A stretch of 64,000 bases of DNA, taken from Dehalococcoidia bacterium. Its GTDB lineage: Bacteria; Chloroflexota; Dehalococcoidia; Tepidiformales; Tepidiformaceae. A program made the position numbers and the translations under genes. Every line of letters begins with the position of its first letter. The stretch's first letter is position 1. Shown piece after piece: positions 16,739 to 25,811 of this stretch. A model generated the notes under the pieces. That model was not told where the DNA came from, made no database searches, and worked only from the letters and a program-made list of their open reading frames with translations. The DNA lies in the NCBI GenBank assembly GCA_022824925.1, contig JAJDYW010000019.1, positions 1-64,000 on the forward strand, given 5' to 3'.

Positions 16739-18184
16739 ATGCGGGTCGCGTGCGTGCTCATCAGCCATCTCCGCGCGAAGGTGGAGCTGCGGCGGCAGCC
16801 GCACCTGCGCGATCGCCCGGCCGTGATCGTGGACCGCTCCGCGGGGAAGCCGGTCGTCGTCGACGCGCTTCCCGCCGCCACGGGAGTGGCGGCGGGGATG
16901 ACGCTGGAGGAGGCGCTCTCGCGGCGCCCGGACACGATCGTGCTGGAGGCGGAGGAGCCCGCCTACCGGCGCGTCTTCGAGCAGGCGCTCACGGCCCTGC
17001 AGGGAGTGAGCGACCGGGTGGAGGGGGAGGGGCTGGGGACGGCGTATGCCGGCCTCGACGGGCTGGAGGCGCTGCACGGCGGCGAGGCGGCGCTCGTGCG
17101 CGCCCTGCGCGAAGCCATCCCCCGCGACCTCGCGCCGCGGATCGGGGTGGCGGAGGGGAAGTTCCCCGCCTGCGTCGCCGCCCGCACGAGCCGGGGGCCG
17201 GAGGCCGTCGCCGTGCCGGAGGAGGCGGGCGCCTTCCTCGCGCCCCGAGCCATCGACCTGCTGCCCGTCTCGCGCGAGACCATCGAGGGGCTGCTGCGCT
17301 TCGGGCTGCACACCATGGGCGCCGTCGCGGCGATGCGGTTGGAGCTGCTCATCGACCAGTTCGGGAACGAGGGGCGCCTCGCCTGGGAGCTCTGCCAGGG
17401 CATCGACGAGCGCCCGCTGGTTCCCCTCGCAACCGAGGAGGCGGTGGTGGAGCGCATCGCGCTGCCGTTCGCCTCGACCTCGCTGGAGCTGATGCTGGCG
17501 GGGGTCGACACGCTCCTGAAGCGGGCCTTCGCGCGGCCGGTGGTGCGGGGCCGCTACGCGAGCCGGGCGGAGCTGGCGTGCCTCCTGCACGGGGCGCCGC
17601 CCTGGGAGAAAGCGTTCCACTTCCGGCGGGAAGTGGGGAGCCGGGAGGCGGCGTCGAGCACCATCCGACGACAGCTGGAGGACGACCACCCCGAGGCGCC
17701 CGTCGAGGAGCTGGTGCTGGAGCTGGCGGGGCTGGGCGAGGGCGCGGGCGAGCAGATGGGCCTCTTCCGCGACGTGCGCGAGGGCCGCGAGCGCCGCCTG
17801 GCGGAGGTCGAGCGGCAGTTGCAGGCGCGGCTCGCGAGCGGGCCCGCGCTCTACCGGATGGCGGCGATCGCGCCGTGGCACCCGGCTCCGGAGATGCGCG
17901 TGCTGCAGGTGCCGCTCGATCCCGCCGGGGGCGACGCCATGCGCCCCCTCGCCCTGCCCACGCCCGTGGCGGTGGAGGAGGGGCCGGAGGGGCAGCCCGT
18001 GGCCGTGCGCCTGGAGCGGGAATGGGAGCGGGTGGCGCGCATCGAGGACCGCTGGAGCTTCGACCTGTGGTGGCTGCCGGCGCCCCTGAACCGCGCCTAC
18101 TACCGCGTCAGCCGCGCGGACGGGCGGCAGGTGACGATCTTCCGCGACCAGCGCGAGGAGCGCTGGTACCAGCAGGCCTGCTAG
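16739..18184 (+). CDS. imuB: ImuB-like inactive Y-family DNA polymerase
   Basis: This 481-residue protein has the Y-family order of palm, fingers, helix-hairpin and little finger: RPAVIVDRSAGKPVVVDAL, GMTLEEAL, IGVAEGKFPACVAA, then DLLPVSRETIEGLLRFGLHTMG. The polymerase acidic residues are absent: the first motif reads VLISHLRAKVEL, and the usual SIDE position reads YAGLDGLE. That is the hallmark of ImuB, which recruits DnaE2 and the beta clamp during SOS translesion synthesis rather than polymerising itself. The C-terminus (YYRVSRADGR, FRDQREERWY) is a small extra module seen in such proteins. GGGGGAAGG precedes the ATG. It is followed 13 bases later by dnaE2. Confidence 0.85.
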   Translation: MRVACVLISHLRAKVELRRQPHLRDRPAVIVDRSAGKPVVVDALPAATGVAAGMTLEEALSRRPDTIVLEAEEPAYRRVFEQALTALQGVSDRVEGEGLGTAYAGLDGLEALHGGEAALVRALREAIPRDLAPRIGVAEGKFPACVAARTSRGPEAVAVPEEAGAFLAPRAIDLLPVSRETIEGLLRFGLHTMGAVAAMRLELLIDQFGNEGRLAWELCQGIDERPLVPLATEEAVVERIALPFASTSLELMLAGVDTLLKRAFARPVVRGRYASRAELACLLHGAPPWEKAFHFRREVGSREAASSTIRRQLEDDHPEAPVEELVLELAGLGEGAGEQMGLFRDVREGRERRLAEVERQLQARLASGPALYRMAAIAPWHPAPEMRVLQVPLDPAGGDAMRPLALPTPVAVEEGPEGQPVAVRLEREWERVARIEDRWSFDLWWLPAPLNRAYYRVSRADGRQVTIFRDQREERWYQQAC

Positions 18185-18197
18185 CGGGAGTCCCTTC

Positions 18198-21100
18198 GTG
18201 GCCGCGGGATACGTCGAGCTGCACGCGCGGAGCTTCTACTCCTTCGGAGAGGGAGCCTCGCACGGCCACGAGCTGCTGGCGCGGGCGAAGGCATACGGCT
18301 GCACGGCCCTCGCCCTGACCGACACGAACCTCTGCGGGGCGCTGGAGTTCGCGCGGCTGGCGAACAGCCTCGGGGTGCAGCCCATCACCGGCGGGGAGCT
18401 GACCCTCCGGGACGGCTCGCGGCTGGCCCTGCTGGCGAAGACGCGCGCGGGCTACGCCAACCTCTCGCGGCTGTTCACCCTCGCGAACGCCGCCGACCGC
18501 CGGGAACCACGCCTCGACCCCGGCTCCCTGCCCGACCACGCCGGGGGCCTGCTGCTGCTGACCGGGGGACGCGACGGACCCCTGGCGCGGTTGCTGCTGG
18601 AGGGGCGGCGGGGGGAGGCGGGGGCGCTGCTGCGTCGCTACCGGGAGTGGTACGGGCCGGACTCGGTGTACGTGGAGCTGCAGCAGAACTTCCTGCAGGG
18701 CGACACCGCCCGCAATCGCGAGCTGGCGGAGCTGGCGCGGGAGGCGGGGGCGCCGCTGGTGGCCAGCAACGACGTGCTCTACCACGAGCGCGGGCGCTAC
18801 CGGCTGCAGCACGCGCTGGCGGCGGCGAAGCGGAACACGACGATCGACCGCGCGCTGCCGTTCATCAAGCCGAACGACCACTTCTGGCTGAAGCCGCCGG
18901 AGGACCTGGCGCGCCTCTTCGAGGAGGAGCCGGAGGCGATCGCGAACACCGTGCGCATCGCCGGGCAGTGCGAGTTCAACCTGAGCACGGACCTGGGCTA
19001 CACCCTGCCCGAGCCGCCGGTGCCGCCGGGGCACACGCCCGAGAGCTACCTGCGACGGCTCTGCGAGGAGGCCGCGCGACGGCGCTACGGGGGCCTGACG
19101 GAGCCGGTGCTCGAGCGGCTGGACGAGGAGTTCCGCCTGATCCGGCGCCACCGGCTGGCCGGTTTCCTGCTGCTCTACCGCGAGATCGCACGGCTGGGGC
19201 GGCTGATCATGGAGGAGCGGGGACTGGCCAGCGCCGATACGCCCCTGGAGGAGCGTCCGCCGGGACGGGGGCGGGGGTCCTCGGTGGCGCTGCTGAGCGG
19301 CTACCTGATCGGGATCAGCCACGTCGACCCGCTGCGCTGGAACCTGACCCTCGAGCGCTTCATGCCCGAGGACATGACGACGCTCCCCGACATCGATCTC
19401 GACTTCCCGCGGGCGCTGCGGGACGAGCTGATCGCGCGCGTGCACCGGCACTTCGGGGCGGAGTACGCGGTCCTCGCGGGGGCGATCGCAACGTATTCGC
19501 TGAAGGGGATCGTGCAGGACCTGGGGAAGGCGCTGGGACTGCCGCGCGAGGACCTGCGGCTGCTCTCGAAGCAGCTCCAGTCGCACGAGGGGGGGCTGCG
19601 CGAGGCGATGCTGGAGCTGCCCGCCTTCCGCGACCGCGTCGATGCGGCCGGCTGGCGCGAGCTGACGGAGCTGGCGCCCCAGCTCCTGCACGCGCCGCGG
19701 GGGCTGGGGCAGCACGTGGGCGGGATGATCCTGAGCGACAGCCCGATCCCGGAGATGGTGCCCATCCGCGACGGGGCGATCGAGGGGCGCTTCATCATGG
19801 ACTGGAACAAGGACAGCGTGGCGGACGCGAACTTCGCCAAGATCGACATCCTCTCCCTGCCCGTGCTCGACCAGATCGAGGAAGCGCTCGACCTCATCGA
19901 GGAGCGCGAGGGGACACGGCCCGACCTTAGCCGCATCGATCCCGAGGACGCGAACGTGTACGACCTGATCAACGAGGGGCGGGCGAAGGGGGTGTTCCTG
20001 CTGCAGTCGCCGGCGCAGCTCAAGATCGCCCAGCGGCTGCTCTCGCGGAACCTGCTGGACCTGGCCTACCAGGTGGCGCTCATCCGGCCGGGGGTGGGGG
20101 TGCAGGGGAGCGCCGTCTCGAAGTTCGTCGAGCGCCACCGGCACGGGGTGGCGTGGACGTACGACCACCCGCTGGAGGAGCGCGCGCTGGCGCGCGGCTA
20201 CGGCGTGATCGTCTGGCAGGAGCAGGTGGTGCAGCTGATCATGGACGTGGCGGGGATGACGGCCGCCGAGGCGGACGAGCTGCGCCGAGCCTTCGCCCGC
20301 CCCCAGAGCGAGCATCTGATCGAGATGCACTGGCGGCGCTTCCTGGAGGGCGCCCGGAAGCGGGGCGTTCCCGGGGACACGGCGCGCACGATCTTCGCCA
20401 AGATCAACGGGCACTACATGTTCCCGGAGTCGCATTCGCACGCCTTCGCCATCAGCGCGTACCAGGCGGCCTGGCTGAAGCGCTATTACCCGCTGGAGTT
20501 CTTCGTGGCGCTGGTGAACAACCAGCCGATGGGGTTCTACCCGCTGGAGACGCTGAAGGAGGACGCCCGCCGCTTCGGCGCGCCCTTCCTGAACCCGTGC
20601 GTGAACGGCAGCCGGGTGCAGGCCATCCCCGACAACGGCTGCGTGCGCCTGGGCCTCCAGATCGTGAAGGACGTGGGCGGGGCGGCGGCGGAGCTGATCG
20701 TGGGCGAGCGCGAGCGGCACGGCCCCTACGGGGGCGCGGGCGATCTCGTGCGGCGCACGGGGGTGAAGCCGCGGGCGGCGCAGTCGCTGGTGGAGGCGGG
20801 GGCGTTCGACGCCGTCACCCCGAACCGGCGGCTGGCGCTCTGGGACGCGGGCCTCTCGACGCCCGCCTCGCGCAACGGGCAGCGCGCCTTCCCGGCGTCG
20901 TCGGGGGCGGGGGCGCCCGCGCTCGCGGACCTGAGCGCGTACGAGAAGATGGCGGGCGAGTACCGCGCGATGGGGGTCTACCCGGGGGGCCACCTGATGG
21001 AGTTCGTGCGGCCGTCGCTGCCCCCGGGCGTGATTCCCTGCGCGGAGGTCGAGGACATGGCCGACGGGGCGGCGCTGCGGGTGGCGGGGTGGCCCATCGC

Positions 21101-21341
21101 GCGGCAGCACCCCCGGGGCAAGGAGGGCACGGTCTTCGTGACGATCGAGGACGAGACGGGGGAGGTGCAGGTCATCCTCTGGCCGCGCGTCCATGCGCGG
21201 CACCGCAAGGAGCTGCGCAGCCAGGTGCTCCTGATCCGGGGGCGGGTCTCGCGCTGGGACGGGACCACGACGATCGCGGTCTCGCACGTGGAGCCGGTGG
21301 GCACGGGCGTGCCCATGCCCGAGGCGCACGACTGGCACTGA
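18198..21341 (+). CDS. dnaE2: Error-prone DNA polymerase III alpha subunit DnaE2 (ImuC)
   Basis: This 1047-residue C-family polymerase begins with a PHP domain (YVELHARSFYSFGEGASHG, ALALTDTNLCGALEF). The catalytic palm follows with the Asp motif LPDIDLDFPR (about residues 395-404). A helix-hairpin-helix region and a C-terminal OB fold (TVFVTIEDETGEVQVILWP) complete it. Length and order match DnaE2 rather than the replicative DnaE1. In SOS mutasomes DnaE2 does lesion-bypass synthesis with ImuB. The GTG start has GGGAG upstream and follows imuB by 13 bases, so both should be driven by the LexA-type promoter. No imuA was seen nearby. Confidence 0.92.
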   Translation: MAAGYVELHARSFYSFGEGASHGHELLARAKAYGCTALALTDTNLCGALEFARLANSLGVQPITGGELTLRDGSRLALLAKTRAGYANLSRLFTLANAADRREPRLDPGSLPDHAGGLLLLTGGRDGPLARLLLEGRRGEAGALLRRYREWYGPDSVYVELQQNFLQGDTARNRELAELAREAGAPLVASNDVLYHERGRYRLQHALAAAKRNTTIDRALPFIKPNDHFWLKPPEDLARLFEEEPEAIANTVRIAGQCEFNLSTDLGYTLPEPPVPPGHTPESYLRRLCEEAARRRYGGLTEPVLERLDEEFRLIRRHRLAGFLLLYREIARLGRLIMEERGLASADTPLEERPPGRGRGSSVALLSGYLIGISHVDPLRWNLTLERFMPEDMTTLPDIDLDFPRALRDELIARVHRHFGAEYAVLAGAIATYSLKGIVQDLGKALGLPREDLRLLSKQLQSHEGGLREAMLELPAFRDRVDAAGWRELTELAPQLLHAPRGLGQHVGGMILSDSPIPEMVPIRDGAIEGRFIMDWNKDSVADANFAKIDILSLPVLDQIEEALDLIEEREGTRPDLSRIDPEDANVYDLINEGRAKGVFLLQSPAQLKIAQRLLSRNLLDLAYQVALIRPGVGVQGSAVSKFVERHRHGVAWTYDHPLEERALARGYGVIVWQEQVVQLIMDVAGMTAAEADELRRAFARPQSEHLIEMHWRRFLEGARKRGVPGDTARTIFAKINGHYMFPESHSHAFAISAYQAAWLKRYYPLEFFVALVNNQPMGFYPLETLKEDARRFGAPFLNPCVNGSRVQAIPDNGCVRLGLQIVKDVGGAAAELIVGERERHGPYGGAGDLVRRTGVKPRAAQSLVEAGAFDAVTPNRRLALWDAGLSTPASRNGQRAFPASSGAGAPALADLSAYEKMAGEYRAMGVYPGGHLMEFVRPSLPPGVIPCAEVEDMADGAALRVAGWPIARQHPRGKEGTVFVTIEDETGEVQVILWPRVHARHRKELRSQVLLIRGRVSRWDGTTTIAVSHVEPVGTGVPMPEAHDWH

Positions 21342-21372
21342 GCCCCCCAGTCCCCGCGTCCGCGTGACCGGG

Positions 21373-21393
21373 GGGGCGCCGCGGGAGCGCCCC
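21373..21393. terminator. Hairpin between convergent dnaE2 and oxidoreductase genes
   Basis: A perfect 7-bp stem (GGGGCGC / GCGCCCC) with a 7-base loop lies in the 57-base gap between the two stop codons. It could stop transcription from both sides. It lacks a U tract, so its strength is uncertain. Confidence 0.4.
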
Positions 21394-21398
21394 GCCGC

Positions 21399-23588
21399 CT
21401 AGCCCGCCCCGACGGGGAGGGGGTCGGCGACCTTGCGGACGTTCACCGGGATCGCGCTCATGACGGGGATGCCGGTGATGGGGTCGAAGTCGGTCTGCGT
21501 ATCGGAGAGGCGTCCCGTGTTGGCGCCGAGCTCACGCACGCGCGCGTCCTCGGTGGGGGCGTCGCCCCAGGCGTGAGCCATCGAGATGACGCCCGTGCGC
21601 ACGTCGTCGGCGGGCTCGACGACGCCGTAGATGGCCGCCCGCGCCGACTCGATCTCGACGACGTCGCCGGCGGCGAGGCCGAGCTCGGCGATATCCATCG
21701 GGTTCATGTAGGCGGGGTTGCCCTTGTCCTGGTACTTGCGCATGAGGCGGGGGATATCGCGACCGGAGGAGTTGTACGACTCGAGCATGCGTCGGCTGAC
21801 GAGGCGATGGGTGAACTCCTCGCCCGCGCGGTAGCCGCCGCCCTCGAAGTGGGGCTCGGCGCGCACCTCGGCGAGCTCGTCCATCATGGCGGAACGGCCA
21901 ACGTCGAGGCGGGGGGCGCCGGGGCGCTTGGGGAGGACGCGGATCTCGTCGTCCTCCCAGATGTGGCCGTGGGGGTACTTCTTGACCTCGTCGAGGGGGA
22001 TGCGCGAGCCGGCGCACATCGACTCGATGATCCAGGAGGTCGTCGGCTTGTGGTCGATATCGACTTCGCCCCAGGCGGTGCGCAGGGGGACGCGCATGCG
22101 GTTGGCGAGCCCCCAGAAGAACTCCCACTCCTCGATCACGTCCGAGCCTTCGGGCGGGTCGATGAGTTTCGGGCCGTACTGGGCGTAGGGGGCGGGGTAG
22201 CCCTGGGCGAAGCCGAAGACGCCGGAGAGTGCTTCGTTGGGGAGGGTCGTGTCCTCGCGTTCGAGGGAGAGCTTCGGGGCGATGACGTAGTCGGCCAGCT
22301 TCGCCGTGGCCGACATCTTGATGTCGAGCGTGACGAGCAGATCGAGCGCCTGCATGGCCTCGTAGGTGCGGAGCTGGTCGGGCCAGGCGGCCATCGGGTT
22401 GGAGCCGATGCAGATGAGGGCGCGGACCTGCCCCTCGCCCGGCGTCAGGATCTCCTCGGCGAGGGCGCTGGTGGGCGGCCCGATGGGGGTGATGGGGAGG
22501 TCGCGGATGCGCATGCGCTCGCGCGCGTCCCAGTTGGTGTCCTCCTGGTAGGCCTGGGCGACGTAGTCCTTCGGCTGGCGGAGGACGGGCGGGTTGGGGA
22601 CGCGCTCGCCCTCGCGCAGCCAGCGCCCGCAGACCGTGTTGATGCAGTTGATGAGGTACTCGGTGATGTTGGCGTGGGGGGAGAAGTCGGGGCCGGTGCC
22701 CGAGGTGACGGAGCCGCGCTTGCCGCTCGCGAAGACGCGCGCGGCGCGCTCGACGAGGGAGGCGGCGACGCCGGAGCGCTCCTCGACGTACTCGAGCGTG
22801 AACGGATCGACGGCCTCGCGCAGCTCCTCGAGGCCCTGCACGTTGGCGGCGACGAAGTCGCCGTCGACGAGGCCCTCGGTGAGGATGACGCGGAGGATGC
22901 CGGCGAGGAGCGTGGGGTCCTCGCCCGGCTTCACCTGGAGGAAGATGTCGGCCTTGTCGGCGGCCTCGGTGCGGCGCGGGTCGATGACGATGAACTCCAT
23001 GCCGCGCTGCTTGGCCTGGTGGAGGCGTTTCGCGGGGTTGTACTGGGGAATGCCGCCCCACATGGAGATGGTGGGGTTGGCGCCGATGAGCATCCAGACG
23101 TCGGAGTCGTCGAACATCTGGGGCCCGGCGCCCCAGTTGCCGTGGTAGGCGCGGGCGATGGGCTTGGCGGGCTGGTCGATGGTGCCGCCGGAGTAGGTCA
23201 TGTTCGAGCCGATGCCGGCCATGAAGGCGCCGGTGAACTGGCCCGAGGAGGGGAAGGAGAAGCCGTAGGTGCCGCTGAAGGTGGCGACGGCTCGGGGGCC
23301 GTGCTCGGCGATGATGGCCTGGAGCCTGTCCGCGACCTCGTCGATGGCCTGCTGGTGGGGGACATCGTGGTAGGACCCGTCGGGGGCGCGCTTCTGGGTG
23401 TGGAGGAGGCGGTCGGGGTGGTAGTGCTGCTCGGGGAGCTGGCGCCCCTTGATGCAGGTGAACCCCTGGTACATCGGGTTCTTCGGGTCGCCCCGCACCT
23501 TGATGGCGCGGCCGTCCTCGATATCGACCTCGATCGCGCAGAACGCGTGGCAGAAGCGGCAGAAGGTCTGCTTCGTTTCGACGACCAT
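21399..23588 (-). CDS. Molybdopterin-dependent oxidoreductase, [4Fe-4S] type
   Basis: This 729-residue protein belongs to the DMSO-reductase/formate dehydrogenase superfamily. The N-terminal [4Fe-4S] motif is CxxCxxxC then Cys45 (Cys9, 12, 16 and 45: CRFCHAFC, FTCIKG). MGD-binding segments follow (LIGANPTISMWGG, FIVIDPRRTEAADKADIFLQVKPGED, ALICIGSNPMAAWPD). The C-terminal dinucleotide-binding domain includes YMNPMDIAELGLAAGDVVEI. No Tat signal is present, so it is probably cytoplasmic. No partner electron-transfer subunit or chaperone lies beside it. The substrate is not predictable. GGGAGG precedes the ATG and abuts a hairpin. Confidence 0.85.
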   Translation of the reverse strand: MVVETKQTFCRFCHAFCAIEVDIEDGRAIKVRGDPKNPMYQGFTCIKGRQLPEQHYHPDRLLHTQKRAPDGSYHDVPHQQAIDEVADRLQAIIAEHGPRAVATFSGTYGFSFPSSGQFTGAFMAGIGSNMTYSGGTIDQPAKPIARAYHGNWGAGPQMFDDSDVWMLIGANPTISMWGGIPQYNPAKRLHQAKQRGMEFIVIDPRRTEAADKADIFLQVKPGEDPTLLAGILRVILTEGLVDGDFVAANVQGLEELREAVDPFTLEYVEERSGVAASLVERAARVFASGKRGSVTSGTGPDFSPHANITEYLINCINTVCGRWLREGERVPNPPVLRQPKDYVAQAYQEDTNWDARERMRIRDLPITPIGPPTSALAEEILTPGEGQVRALICIGSNPMAAWPDQLRTYEAMQALDLLVTLDIKMSATAKLADYVIAPKLSLEREDTTLPNEALSGVFGFAQGYPAPYAQYGPKLIDPPEGSDVIEEWEFFWGLANRMRVPLRTAWGEVDIDHKPTTSWIIESMCAGSRIPLDEVKKYPHGHIWEDDEIRVLPKRPGAPRLDVGRSAMMDELAEVRAEPHFEGGGYRAGEEFTHRLVSRRMLESYNSSGRDIPRLMRKYQDKGNPAYMNPMDIAELGLAAGDVVEIESARAAIYGVVEPADDVRTGVISMAHAWGDAPTEDARVRELGANTGRLSDTQTDFDPITGIPVMSAIPVNVRKVADPLPVGAG

Positions 23589-23596
23589 GGGGCCTC

Positions 23597-23620
23597 CCGG
23601 CAGCGCTGGAGCGCTGCCGG
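23597..23620 (-). promoter_or_regulatory. 5'-UTR hairpin abutting the ribosome-binding site of the molybdopterin oxidoreductase
   Basis: A perfect 10-bp stem (CCGGCAGCGC / GCGCTGCCGG) with a 4-base loop ends two bases inside the GGGAGG ribosome-binding site. It could influence translation, or it could be a terminator for readthrough from upstream. No known riboswitch shape is recognised. Confidence 0.45.
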
Positions 23621-23650
23621 AACTGTAGCCGAGCGGGGTGGGCCTCGCCA

Positions 23651-23674
23651 GCGGGAACGCATGTGCGTTCCCGC
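23651..23674 (-). terminator. Hairpin after the 6-TM protein gene
   Basis: A 10-bp perfect stem (GCGGGAACGC / GCGTTCCCGC) with an ATGT loop lies 38 bases past the stop of the 23712-24461 gene. It is probably that gene's terminator, although the U tail is missing. Confidence 0.45.
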
Positions 23675-23711
23675 CGGCTACCGCAGGTATGGGCGTCGGG
23701 CCCGGAGGCCG

Positions 23712-24461
23712 CTAGTCGCCCGACTCCTCCGGAACGAGCTCGCTCTCGCCCCGCACCACGCCGAGGCCGATCACCAGGAGAGCGGCCGCCGCGACGAAGA
23801 GGACGATATTGCTGGCCATGATGAAGGCCTCGGGACCGACCTCGGCCTGCTGGCCGATGATGACGTTGATGAGACCCGCCACCCCGGCCAGGGCGAAGAG
23901 CCAGCAGGCCGCAGCGGTGACACTCAACGAGCTGTATCGCCTGGCCAGCCCGATCCCCACGAGGATGCCGCTGATGGACGAGACCGTCACGAAGCCGAAG
24001 TGGAGGCCGCCGCTGGTGGCATGCAGGACGAGCATAAGCATGTCCGCCTGCTCGGGGGCCGCGAACTCGGAGAGGGCATCCCGGTGCTGGGAGACCGCGA
24101 CGAGCAGGTGCCGGATACCGAACGTCAGGATGTAGATGCCGTAGTGGAACAGGTTCACCAGGATCCCGAAGCGCAGCAGGGAGTGACCAAGGCTTCCCGC
24201 AGGGCCGCTCAGCCGCCAGAACGAGAAGATGCCGTAGGCGACCGAGAGCGACGAAAGGATGATGACGAACGACAGCGCGTGCGTGAGGTTGTCGTGATCC
24301 GTCATGGACTGGATCGTGGCGTGGAAGTCGAGCGGGTCGGCCCTGCCTACCGCCCAGCCCCCGGGGTAGATAATGAGGCAGACAATCATGAGGGCGAGGC
24401 CACCGACGATGGCCCAGCCCGGCGCCTTGCTACCGGAGCACATATCTCGAAGTACGTTCAT
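23712..24461 (-). CDS. Six-helix integral membrane protein, unknown
   Basis: The ATG at 24461 is preceded by AAGGGGGATC. The 249-residue protein has about six hydrophobic helices. They include PGWAIVGGLALMIVCLIIYP, a THALSFVIILSSLSVAYGIF segment, a long TVSSISGILVGIGLA segment and a C-terminal NIVLFVAAAALLVIGLGVV. His residues occur in or near helices (HALSF, HYGIY, RHLLV, LHATSGGLHFG). These could bind heme or metal, but this is only an observation. The overall layout resembles DUF4386-like membrane proteins. It is transcribed alone, divergent from the epoxide hydrolase. Confidence 0.65.
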   Translation of the reverse strand: MNVLRDMCSGSKAPGWAIVGGLALMIVCLIIYPGGWAVGRADPLDFHATIQSMTDHDNLTHALSFVIILSSLSVAYGIFSFWRLSGPAGSLGHSLLRFGILVNLFHYGIYILTFGIRHLLVAVSQHRDALSEFAAPEQADMLMLVLHATSGGLHFGFVTVSSISGILVGIGLARRYSSLSVTAAACWLFALAGVAGLINVIIGQQAEVGPEAFIMASNIVLFVAAAALLVIGLGVVRGESELVPEESGD

Positions 24462-24629
24462 CAGATCCCCCTTGCGCGTCCCCCGACTGCGCATGGTGAC
24501 ACTAGCCGCCTGAGAATCGCCTTGCAATTGCCACGGGCAAGCTGCCAAGTGGTGCCGGTCGGGGCCGCGCCCCGCACCCGCCAACAGGGGCTAGACTCGC
24601 CACGCCGCTACACGGCAGGGAGGGCGCCC

Positions 24630-25805
24630 ATGCAGGCCGAACCGTTCGAGATCGCGATCCCCGAGGAGAAGCTGGAGGACCTGCGCGAGCGGTTGCGGCG
24701 CATCAACTGGGCGCCTGACTTCGGGAACGAGGGCTGGGCCTACGGGGTGAACGGCGACTACCTGCGCGAGCTCGCCGACCACTGGCTGCATCGCTACGAC
24801 TGGCGCGCGCACGAGGCGGAGATGAACGCCCTGCCGAACTTCCGCGTCGAGATCGAGGGAATGCCGATCCACTTCGTGCATGTGCGGGGGCAGGGGCCGA
24901 ACCCGATGCCGCTCATCCTCTCGCACGGCTGGCCGTGGACCTACTGGGACCTGCGCCACGTGATCGGGCCGCTGAGCGACCCGGCCGCCCACGGCGGCGA
25001 TCCGGCGGACGCCTTCGACGTGGTCGTGCCATCGCTGCCGGGCTTCGGCTTCTCCACGCCGCTGACGACACCGGGGATGAACTTCTGGCGGACGGCCGAC
25101 CTGTGGGTGACGCTCATGCGCGAGGTGCTCGGCTACGACCGGTTCGGCGCGCAGGGCGGGGACTGGGGGGCGCTCATCACGAGCCAGCTCGGGCACAAGT
25201 ACGCGGAACACCTGACCGGCATCCACCTGACGGACGCGATCATGCTGAACCTGTTCACGCACGACCGTCCGTGGGTGCTGGGCGACCCCGGGCTGGCGTC
25301 GATGCCGCCGGGGGAGGCGCGCAAGGCGACGCTCGCCCGTTTGCGCTACTACTCGGCGCACGTGGCGGTGCAGGGGCTCGACCCGCAGACGCTGGCCTTC
25401 CTGGCGCACGACTCGCCGATCGGGCTCTGCGCCTGGATCCTCGAGCGGCGCCGCAACTGGGGCGATACGAACGGCGACGTGGAGTCGCGCTTCCCCAAGG
25501 ACGACCTGCTGACGACGATGATGCTGTACTGGGCGACGGACGCCTTCGTGACGTCGGTGCGCTACTACTACGAGGCGGCCTGGAACCAGTGGCAGCCGAG
25601 CCACGAGCGCACGCCCGTGGTGGAGGCGCCGACGGGGGTCACGTTCCACGGGCCGGGGGCGCAACGGGAGCCGAGCGAGGCGCAGCGCCAGTACTGGAAC
25701 CTGGTGCACGTCGACCACCACCCGGCGGGCGGGCACTTCGCGCCTGCCGAGGAGCCCGAGGCGATCGTGCGCGGCATCCGCGCGACGTTCCGGGGGCTGC
25801 GGTAG
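24630..25805 (+). CDS. Epoxide hydrolase (alpha/beta-hydrolase with EHN domain)
   Basis: GGGAGGG precedes the ATG. The 391-residue protein starts with the epoxide-hydrolase N-terminal domain (FEIAIPEEKLEDLRERLRRINW). The oxyanion motif HGWPWTYWD follows at 96-104, then the nucleophile Asp in GGDWGALIT (about 177). Lid tyrosines lie in the cap (RYYYEAAW). The catalytic His is in HHPAGGHFAPAEEPE (about 368). Enzymes of this type open epoxides to diols through a covalent Asp ester. The substrate is unknown. It ends six bases before the convergent ThuA-like gene. Confidence 0.9.
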   Translation: MQAEPFEIAIPEEKLEDLRERLRRINWAPDFGNEGWAYGVNGDYLRELADHWLHRYDWRAHEAEMNALPNFRVEIEGMPIHFVHVRGQGPNPMPLILSHGWPWTYWDLRHVIGPLSDPAAHGGDPADAFDVVVPSLPGFGFSTPLTTPGMNFWRTADLWVTLMREVLGYDRFGAQGGDWGALITSQLGHKYAEHLTGIHLTDAIMLNLFTHDRPWVLGDPGLASMPPGEARKATLARLRYYSAHVAVQGLDPQTLAFLAHDSPIGLCAWILERRRNWGDTNGDVESRFPKDDLLTTMMLYWATDAFVTSVRYYYEAAWNQWQPSHERTPVVEAPTGVTFHGPGAQREPSEAQRQYWNLVHVDHHPAGGHFAPAEEPEAIVRGIRATFRGLR

Positions 25806-25811
25806 GGGCCG

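Noticed and set aside
18108..21338. A 1076-residue reverse frame opposite dnaE2
   Set aside because: It is Arg/Pro/His-rich, lacks motifs and is fully antisense to a clear polymerase gene.
21573..25805. A 1410-residue forward frame spanning the oxidoreductase and beyond
   Set aside because: Only its last 391 codons (from 24630) read as a real protein, the epoxide hydrolase. The rest is antisense to the molybdopterin oxidoreductase and the 6-TM gene, a common effect of high GC.
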